Assembly: GCA_023428515.1 (NCBI GenBank)
Contig: JAEYXI010000294.1
Span: 1-12,829, forward strand
Length of the DNA stretch: 12,829 bases
From: Pseudomonadota bacterium
Lineage (GTDB): Bacteria; Pseudomonadota; Alphaproteobacteria; Rhizobiales; Rhizobiaceae
Direction: 5' to 3'
In this document: in pieces, positions 7,392-12,829 of the stretch
Layout: every line of letters begins with the position of its first letter
Position numbering within the stretch: the stretch's first letter is position 1
Notes under the pieces: generated by a model
Database searches by the model: none
What the model was told of the DNA's origin: nothing
Seen by the model: only the letters and a program-made list of their open reading frames with translations
Position numbers and translations under genes: made by a program

Positions 7392-8192
7392 TCACGCCGA
7401 AGCGGTCGCCCGATCGAGTGCCTCGACCAGCTTCGCCGCGAGCGGATGATCCGAGCGTGGGTTCTGGCCGGTGATCAGTTCACGGTCCACGACGACATGG
7501 GGAGCGAAATCGACCTGGCCGGTGGTGACGTCGCCGCCTGCCCCGCGCAAGGCGTCGGGCATGTTGAAGTAGAGCTTGCCGTGCAGGACGCTCTCCTCGA
7601 TCGGCTTCTCCTCGCTGGCCGAGAACACCGTCATCTTGTAGCCGGCATATTGCCAGCCCTTCCCGAGCTCGGACGCCTTGGACCGGTCGCCGGCAATCAG
7701 CGCGGCCCGGTATTCCTTCGCCTTCGGCAGTGCGGCAAGCGAGGCGATCGGCCCATGGCAGAGGAACGCCGTGGGCTTCCCGCGCGCATGGAAGTGGCGC
7801 AGGATCTCTCCGAGGTCGGCGTCCTGCATGAGATCGACGACCGGCGCCTGGCCGCCCGGCACGAAGACGCCCGCATAGCCGTCGAGCCCACCATCGATCA
7901 CCGATCGCAAGGTGCGGACGTCGACCATGGCGGGATAGTCGTCGAAGAAGGCGCGCCCCCGCTGGTAGGCGGCAGCGTCGCCGTCGAAATGCTGCGCGAC
8001 GTCTGACACCGGGTCGATATACGGCTTGGTGCCGTTGGGCGTCGCCAGCACGATGTCGTAGCCCGCCTCGACAAGCGCCATGGCAGGCACGACTGTTTCG
8101 TTGAGGTATTGGCCGGTAGGACCAGCGCCGCCGCCCTGGATTTCGATCTGCGTGGCGTTCGAACCGACGACCAGCACTTTACCCTTGCTCAT
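7392..8192 (-). CDS. DJ-1/PfpI-family protein (type 1 glutamine amidotransferase-like; possible glyoxalase/deglycase)
   Basis: This 266-residue protein belongs to the DJ-1/PfpI superfamily, nearest in layout to the Hsp31/HchA-type branch. The nucleophile elbow is FLCHGP with C145 and H146. A conserved acid is E32 in the YLNETVVPAMALVEAGYDI stretch, as in DJ-1 proteins that attack methylglyoxal or damaged proteins. The loop that reads GGHGxxxDL in many family members is GGQAPVVDL here (about 113-121). ATG 8192 has a strong AGGAG six bases upstream; the open frame up to 8366 is rejected. No signal peptide. It lies 181 bp after the alcohol dehydrogenase gene, enough room for its own promoter, and a perfect inverted repeat precedes it. 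Its role is probably in electrophile or stress handling; glyoxalase, deglycase, protease and amidase functions cannot be separated by sequence. Confidence 0.92.
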   Translation of the reverse strand: MSKGKVLVVGSNATQIEIQGGGAGPTGQYLNETVVPAMALVEAGYDIVLATPNGTKPYIDPVSDVAQHFDGDAAAYQRGRAFFDDYPAMVDVRTLRSVIDGGLDGYAGVFVPGGQAPVVDLMQDADLGEILRHFHARGKPTAFLCHGPIASLAALPKAKEYRAALIAGDRSKASELGKGWQYAGYKMTVFSASEEKPIEESVLHGKLYFNMPDALRGAGGDVTTGQVDFAPHVVVDRELITGQNPRSDHPLAAKLVEALDRATASA

Positions 8193-8209
8193 GGAATTCT
8201 CCTGAGTTG

Positions 8210-8227
8210 AGCGGTCAGGCGACCGCT
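8210..8227. promoter_or_regulatory. Perfect inverted repeat upstream of the DJ-1-like gene, candidate operator
   Basis: AGCGGTC-AGGC-GACCGCT has perfect 7-bp arms and a 4-base spacer. It ends 17 bases before the start codon, just outside the Shine-Dalgarno. The half-site spacing suits a dimeric helix-turn-helix repressor, or the repeat may form an mRNA hairpin close to the ribosome-binding site. I see no convincing -10/-35 pair in the surrounding 8193-8373 gap. Confidence 0.45.
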
Positions 8228-8373
8228 TGCTATCCAATGAAAATCGAAGCTGCTGCATGCAGCCGGCCATCGTGAGCCGGCGTGCTTTGCTTCCCCCGCG
8301 CAGACTGTCGCCCAGCCTTTCCCAGTAAGTTGCGAGTTTCAGCGCCAAGGCCCTGACTGACGCCATTTCAGGC

Positions 8374-9429
8374 TCACCACTTCATCACGGCTCTGCCGAC
8401 GATTTCTCCGGCCCTTATGCGATCGAGGTATTCGTTGATCTGCTCGAACTTGAAGAGGTTGGTCGTGTGGCGAACCTTGTCCTGGGCGGCCAGCGACAGT
8501 ACTTCAGCGAGATCGACGTTGTTGCCCCAGTAGGAGCCGTGGAAGGTCTGCTCGCGGTTGACACGCGGAAGCAGCGGCACGCTGATGCGCTCGCCGACGA
8601 GGCCGACATTGGCGTAGTGCCCGCTGATCGCAAGGATGCTGAAGGCGAGTTCCATCATTTCCGTCGCCCCCGCGCAGTCGATGATTGCGTCCACGTCCTT
8701 TTGGCCCACAGCCTTCTCGAGTTCGGCCGCAATCGCCTCGGACGTCTTGTTCTTGACCGAAATGACGTGATCGGCGCCGTTCTCCTTCGCGACGGCGAGC
8801 TTGTCGGCATTGCGTGCGAACGCGACAACCTTGGCGCCGCCGCCGAGCAGCTTCGCGTACTGGACCGCGTATGCGCCCAGCCCGCCGATGCCGAAAACGC
8901 CGATCACCCTGCCTGGTCCGAGCGCGCCGGCGTCGCGCAGCTTCTTGATACCGCGATACGGGGTCAGGCCGGCATCGGTCAGCGGTGCGATCTGTTCGAA
9001 CGACAGGCGCTTGTCCGCCTTGACGAGGTAGCGTGCCGGCACCGGAATATATTCGGCAAAGCCGCCATACGGGCCGAAGCCAGGCCAACGCACGTTCGGA
9101 CAGATATGGGTGTTCCCCACGAGGCAGTGACGGCAGATGCCGTCGCCCCAGCCCGGCGCGACACCGACAGGATCTCCTTCCTTGAAGCCGGCCTTCTTCG
9201 GGACGTTCTTGCCGATCTTGTAAACGACGCCGGAGATCTCATGGCCGATCGTGATCGGCGTCGGGATATCCGCAAAGGGACGGAAATAGCCATCGATGAG
9301 CTGCGCATCCGAGCGGCACATGCCGCATGCCTTCACCTGGACGAGGATCTCGTCCGACTCGATGTCCGGGATCGGTACGTCTTCAAGGATGACGGGCTTT
9401 CCATATTCATGGATGCGGGCGGCTTTCAT
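8374..9429 (-). CDS. Zinc-dependent alcohol dehydrogenase (MDR superfamily)
   Basis: This 351-residue medium-chain dehydrogenase interconverts alcohols and aldehydes or ketones with a nicotinamide cofactor in the cytoplasm. Catalytic zinc ligands are C38 (ACGMCRSD), H63-E64 (GHE) and D152 (LTDAGLTPYRG), Asp replacing the more usual Cys as in Rhodococcus ADH-A-like enzymes. The structural zinc site is D96, C99, C102 and C110 (GDGICRHC...C), with an acid in place of the first Cys, as in the Sulfolobus enzyme. The Rossmann motif GIGGLG is at 180-185. The end of the second beta strand reads AFARNADKL without the acidic residue that favours NAD, so NADP use is possible. ATG 9429 has AGGAG six bases upstream; the frame up to 9594 overlaps the preceding gene and is rejected. 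The GlcG/HbpS gene lies 19 bp upstream, so the two are an operon. The natural substrate is unknown. Confidence 0.95.
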   Translation of the reverse strand: MKAARIHEYGKPVILEDVPIPDIESDEILVQVKACGMCRSDAQLIDGYFRPFADIPTPITIGHEISGVVYKIGKNVPKKAGFKEGDPVGVAPGWGDGICRHCLVGNTHICPNVRWPGFGPYGGFAEYIPVPARYLVKADKRLSFEQIAPLTDAGLTPYRGIKKLRDAGALGPGRVIGVFGIGGLGAYAVQYAKLLGGGAKVVAFARNADKLAVAKENGADHVISVKNKTSEAIAAELEKAVGQKDVDAIIDCAGATEMMELAFSILAISGHYANVGLVGERISVPLLPRVNREQTFHGSYWGNNVDLAEVLSLAAQDKVRHTTNLFKFEQINEYLDRIRAGEIVGRAVMKW

Positions 9430-9448
9430 GTGCTTCTCCTCTTCCTGT

Positions 9449-9871
9449 TCAAATGGCGTTGATGGCGGCCGCGGCGGCCTCCGCCACGGCGATGTCCTGG
9501 TCGATCGTTCCCGCGCTGGCGCCCACGGCGCCGTCGATCGTGCCGCCGATGCGCACCGGCAGGCCGCCGCCGAAGACCACGACCTTGCCGCCATTGCTCT
9601 CGGCGATGCCGAAGAGCGGCGCGCCGGGCTGGGCCAGTTCGGCCAGGTAGGCGGTGGTCTTGTCGAACAGGCGCGCCGTAACCGCCTTGCCGATGGCGAG
9701 GTCTATGCTGCCGACCAGCGCATTGTCCTGGCGCACGAAGGCCATCAGGGCGCCGCCGGCGTCGACGACGGCGATGTTGTAGGCGACGCCGAAGCCATCG
9801 GCCTTGGCTTCGCCTGCTTCGAGCATCCGTTTGGCGTCGGAGAGCGTCAGCGTGGTGGTGGAACGAGGCAT
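9449..9871 (-). CDS. GlcG/HbpS-family protein (heme-binding-like)
   Basis: This 140-residue protein has the GlcG/HbpS (DUF336) fold. The family signature is clear: LTLSDAKRMLEAGEAKA (8-24), the central strand NIAVVDAGGALMAFVRQDNA (32-51), KAVTARLF (62-69), GGKVVVFGGGLPVRI (94-108) and the glycine-rich GAVGASAG (114-121) with D125 after it. Members include HbpS, a heme-binding redox sensor partner of Streptomyces, and GlcG of glycolate clusters; many are of unknown role and are found next to alcohol or diol dehydrogenases, as here. No signal peptide is visible from the ATG at 9871, so it is probably cytoplasmic. A GTG at 9928 is also in frame, but the conserved region starts just after residue 7. 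The Shine-Dalgarno is weak. The alcohol dehydrogenase follows after 19 bp. Heme binding is not shown by sequence. Confidence 0.9.
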   Translation of the reverse strand: MPRSTTTLTLSDAKRMLEAGEAKADGFGVAYNIAVVDAGGALMAFVRQDNALVGSIDLAIGKAVTARLFDKTTAYLAELAQPGAPLFGIAESNGGKVVVFGGGLPVRIGGTIDGAVGASAGTIDQDIAVAEAAAAAINAI

Positions 9872-10034
9872 TGCTCTACGCGCCCCGCTACGCCCTGTGG
9901 ACGACAGATCTGGATACTTGCCGTTCACTCATCTCGCGCCTCACTCGAATCCGTTGCCGGAGCAGGCACGCATTCAGCGTGGCTGCCTGGGCGACCAGCG
10001 TTTCAAGGCTTGATGGTTACGTATCGACGGAGCT

Positions 10035-10049
10035 TCCCGGCTACCGGGA
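10035..10049. repeat. Hairpin-forming inverted repeat in the 255-bp gap after the regulator gene
   Basis: TCCCGG-CTA-CCGGGA is a perfect 6-bp GC-rich stem with a 3-base loop, located 78 bp after the regulator stop and 163 bp before the GlcG/HbpS start. There is no T run on either side, so it is not a standard terminator. It may be a regulator binding site or leader structure for the downstream operon. I find no convincing promoter boxes or genes in the rest of 9872-10126. Confidence 0.3.
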
Positions 10050-10126
10050 CAGGCAATCGTCGCTCCCAAGTTGGTAGCATCGAGAGCGCCGGAGCGGTCG
10101 TTAGAAGAGGTAAAAATCCGTAGGCG

Positions 10127-12829
10127 CTAGGCGTACGCAGCCTTCTTGCCGCTCGTTGGCCGGAGCAGTCCAAGACGTGCCCGCGCTTCTCTCAGATCCG
10201 CGAAACCGACGTCCTCCTGGAACTTGGCACAGCTCCTGTCGAGAAGGTCGAATGCCCGGTTGGGATAACCATCGGCTTCGAGCTTGCGGGCAAGCGTGAG
10301 CGCCGCGCGAAGTTCGAGTGTGGACGCGCCGATCGCCGAAGCCTCCGCGAGAGCGCGTTCGAGCAGCGCCTCAGCCTTGTTCGCGTCGCCGGATCGCAAT
10401 GCGACCATACCCGAAATCCGCAAGATTTCGGGCATGCACCAGTTGGCCACCTGCTCGGTCGCCAGCGCGTGAGCCTCCTCGATCGTGGCTTTCGCGTCGT
10501 TCAATTCGCCGGCATCGAGCAGCGCCTCCGCGACCATGCTGTAATGCATCGGAGCGCGCAAAAGGTTACGCGCCGCGATGAGTTCATTGAGCTTGGTCTT
10601 CATTTCGGCAGCGGCGCCGGGCTCCTGCCGCTTGGCGCGAAGCGCGCTCCTGAAGAAATAAAACCACTCCCGCCAGAGGCCGATGTCTTCCCGCCGGCCG
10701 TTTTCCTCGAGCATGGAGAGGAACCTGGCACAACTCTCGTAGTCGCCGGACCACAAGGTGATCGGAACCGCGAAGACGGCCAATGCATTCGACTGCGAAA
10801 CCACGTGTCCCGAAGCTTCGGCGCGCTCGACCGCCTCGCGCGCCACCCGCATGGCCCTGCTGGGCTCGCCGGATACCCACAATACGAGCGCCAGGGAGCA
10901 TTTGACGGCCACACCCCGCTCGGCCTGGAAACGGGCGAAGCGCACGGGATCGCTGGGCGTCTGGTACCGCGTCGAGATCGTCTCGAGCCGTTGCCTGGCG
11001 CTCTGAATCTTGCCGACATACATCTCCGCCAGCGCCATCATGCGCTGCCCTTCATCCACTGCCAACCAGTCGGCCTGCGCCTCGGCAAGAGCGATGAACT
11101 GGTGCAGCCGGTCGATGCCCTGGAGAGGTCTTCCGGTATAGATGAGATGAGCCGCCAGCCCCCAGAGGCCGAACAACTGGTACTTCACGTCCCTGGCTTC
11201 GACGCCAAGCGCATAGCATTCGGTCCACGCCTCTTCGGTATCGAGGGCGAGGTGTTGCGCAAAGCTCATTCCGGACGCGCGCGCCGCGATCAGCTTCATG
11301 GTGAGGTCAGTCGGGCAATCGCCGATCTCGCGCGCTGCAAGCAGCGCGCGCTCCACGCGCGATTGCATCTCCGACAAGGACGACAATTCGTACCACAGCG
11401 GTATCGCCGCGGCAGTCAGCCGGATGCCGAGCATGCGGTCGCCCGACTTGCCGAACGACCAGGATATGGCGTTGCGCAGATCGTCCACCCGGTCCGCGTA
11501 GTCGGCCATCCAGTCGCGCTTCTCGCGCCAGTCCAGTTCCTCGGTAGCCCTCTCGAACAAGGCGCGGACATGCTCACCGTGGCGCTGAAACACCTTGTCC
11601 CTCTCGCCCTCGTCCCGAAGCCTCTCGGCCGCATAGGCACGGGTGCTCTCGAGCAGCCTGTAGCGCAGCGAACCGTCCTGATAGTCGGCATAGACGAGCG
11701 ACTTGCTGGTCAGCCGCTCCAGGGCATCGATGGTCTGGGTCGCGGCAAAGGCCGCGGCCTCCGCCATGGCGACGGCATCCTGCAGCCGGAACATGCCTGC
11801 GAAGACGGACAGAAAGCGGAGCAGCGTGGCCTCGTCTTCCGACAGCAGCCGGTAGCTCCAGTCGAGTGTCGCCAGAAGGGTCTGCTGGCGAAGCGGAGCC
11901 ATTCGCTCTCCATTGCTCAGCAGGAGGAATCTCTGCTCGAGCATGGTCAGCAGGGTCGGCACCCCGAACGCGAAGGTCTTGGTGGCCGCCAGCTCGATCG
12001 CCAGCGGAATGCCATCGAGGCGCCGGCAGATAGCCGACACCAAAGGCGCGTCCGAATCGCTCAGGACATACTTGCCGCGCTCCTGCGCACGCGTGACGAA
12101 CAGGCGGACAGCGCCGAACTCAAGGGCATTTGCCGCCGTCACTCCCCGATCCGCCGGCGGCACATCGAGGCTGGGTAGGCGATGAACCTGCTCGGACGGG
12201 CTTCTGAGCGGCTCGCGGCTGGTTGCCAGCAAGGTGATCGTGGTCAGGCTCTCCAGCAGGCGGTTGACGATCGCTGTCATCGTCGAAGACAGGTGTTCGC
12301 AATTGTCGAGGATCAGCAGCATCTGGCGATCACGCAGGACCTCGATGATTTCCGACAGCGTGTCCTCCGAGCGTTGCCGCGCCCCTACCCCGGCAGCGAT
12401 TGCCGCCGTGGCATATTGGGGATCGCCGACCGTCGACAGGTCGATGAAGCAGACGCCGTGCGCATAATTGGCCAGCACATGATGAGCGACCGCCAACGCA
12501 ACGGTCGTCTTGCCCACGCCGCCCGGGCCAACGATGGTGACGCAACGGGCGTCGATCAGCTTTCGGGCGAGGTACTCGATCTCGTCCGACCTGCCGATGA
12601 CATCGGGGTTCTTGAGGGGCGGCCGCGACTGGGTGGCGACGGATGGGGATGAGGCAGAGGATTCCCCCCGTTCCACGTCCACATGCGCAGTGAAGCGGTA
12701 TCCGCGCCCGGCGACCGTCGCGATATAGGATTCGGACCCTCCGTCCGAAAGCGCGCGTCGCAACGCTGCAATGTTGACCTTGAGATTGCTCTCGTGGACG
12801 AACGTGCTCGGCCAGCAGAACTCCAGCAG
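10127..12829 (-). CDS. Winged-helix / STAND ATPase / TPR-like transcriptional regulator, 5' end cut by the window
   Basis: The visible 900 residues lack only the first part of the DNA-binding domain; the open frame reaches the window edge. Residues 1-47 are the second half of an OmpR/PhoB-type winged helix: the recognition-helix region ESNLKVNIAALRRAL and the wing YIATVAGRGYRF. A short linker leads to an NTPase of the AfsR/MalT-like STAND class: Walker A GPGGVGKT at 101-108, Walker B LLILDN at 171-176, a sensor-like TSREPL at 203-208 and GIPLAIELAA at 273-282. From about residue 480 to the end are helical TPR-like repeats, for example GDANKAEALLERALAEA. There is no receiver domain, so activation is probably by ligand or protein binding to the repeats with ATP-driven switching, as in this class. 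It lies on the same strand as the GlcG-adh-DJ-1-ABM genes, 255 bp upstream of them. The ligand and targets are unknown. Confidence 0.93.
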   Translation of the reverse strand: MLEFCWPSTFVHESNLKVNIAALRRALSDGGSESYIATVAGRGYRFTAHVDVERGESSASSPSVATQSRPPLKNPDVIGRSDEIEYLARKLIDARCVTIVGPGGVGKTTVALAVAHHVLANYAHGVCFIDLSTVGDPQYATAAIAAGVGARQRSEDTLSEIIEVLRDRQMLLILDNCEHLSSTMTAIVNRLLESLTTITLLATSREPLRSPSEQVHRLPSLDVPPADRGVTAANALEFGAVRLFVTRAQERGKYVLSDSDAPLVSAICRRLDGIPLAIELAATKTFAFGVPTLLTMLEQRFLLLSNGERMAPLRQQTLLATLDWSYRLLSEDEATLLRFLSVFAGMFRLQDAVAMAEAAAFAATQTIDALERLTSKSLVYADYQDGSLRYRLLESTRAYAAERLRDEGERDKVFQRHGEHVRALFERATEELDWREKRDWMADYADRVDDLRNAISWSFGKSGDRMLGIRLTAAAIPLWYELSSLSEMQSRVERALLAAREIGDCPTDLTMKLIAARASGMSFAQHLALDTEEAWTECYALGVEARDVKYQLFGLWGLAAHLIYTGRPLQGIDRLHQFIALAEAQADWLAVDEGQRMMALAEMYVGKIQSARQRLETISTRYQTPSDPVRFARFQAERGVAVKCSLALVLWVSGEPSRAMRVAREAVERAEASGHVVSQSNALAVFAVPITLWSGDYESCARFLSMLEENGRREDIGLWREWFYFFRSALRAKRQEPGAAAEMKTKLNELIAARNLLRAPMHYSMVAEALLDAGELNDAKATIEEAHALATEQVANWCMPEILRISGMVALRSGDANKAEALLERALAEASAIGASTLELRAALTLARKLEADGYPNRAFDLLDRSCAKFQEDVGFADLREARARLGLLRPTSGKKAAYA

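Noticed and set aside
8193..8366. Longer N-terminus for the DJ-1-like protein
   Set aside because: The extra residues are not conserved-looking, while ATG 8192 has a strong Shine-Dalgarno and begins the first beta strand.
8467..9462. 331-codon plus-strand open frame over the alcohol dehydrogenase gene
   Set aside because: It is antisense to a gene with complete zinc and Rossmann motifs and has no family resemblance.
10469..12178. 569-codon plus-strand open frame over the regulator gene
   Set aside because: It is a shadow of the opposite strand with no recognisable domain.
1..12829. CRISPR array, insertion sequence or second tRNA att copy
   Set aside because: I saw no regularly spaced repeats, no transposase or integrase coding sequence, and no second copy of the tRNA 3' end.

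Overview
This window looks like chromosomal DNA of an alphaproteobacterium of the order Hyphomicrobiales (Rhizobiales), probably Phyllobacteriaceae or Mesorhizobium-like. The reasons are the GC-rich sequence by eye, the core gene order rlpA - D,D-carboxypeptidase - tmk - holB - metG - tatD, the rhizobial style of the proteins, and a partial intergenic element upstream of tmk that resembles those common in rhizobial genomes. The taxonomic call is inference. All protein genes I can support are on the minus strand. One tRNA gene is on the plus strand.

Left part, 1-6578, is a conserved housekeeping block read right to left. RlpA (septal lipoprotein) and a D-alanyl-D-alanine carboxypeptidase act on peptidoglycan. 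Thymidylate kinase makes dTDP. HolB is the delta' subunit of the replicative clamp loader. MetG charges initiator and elongator tRNA-Met. A YcfH/TatD-type metallo-DNase follows and runs off the left edge. The tmk-holB spacer is 7 bp and the metG-tatD spacer is 5 bp, so tmk, holB, metG and tatD are probably co-transcribed. E. coli shares the tmk-holB-ycfH order.

Middle, 6579-7047, holds a tRNA-Ser(UGA) gene with encoded CCA. Just beyond its 3' end, on the opposite strand, is a strong Shine-Dalgarno plus ATG whose reading frame runs straight into the tRNA after 17 codons. It looks like the cut-off start of a lost gene.

Right part, 7048-12829, is an accessory-looking cassette, also read right to left. 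It begins (beyond the right edge) with a large regulator that has an OmpR-type winged helix, a STAND-type NTPase and TPR-like repeats. Next come a GlcG/HbpS-family protein, a zinc alcohol dehydrogenase, a DJ-1/PfpI-family protein and a small ABM-fold monooxygenase-like protein. I infer a detoxification or redox cassette for aldehydes, dicarbonyls or quinones, possibly controlled by the regulator. A perfect 18-bp inverted repeat upstream of the DJ-1-like gene is a candidate operator. The switch from core genes to this cassette at a tRNA gene is consistent with an integrated island, but no matching attachment repeat or integrase is visible in the window.
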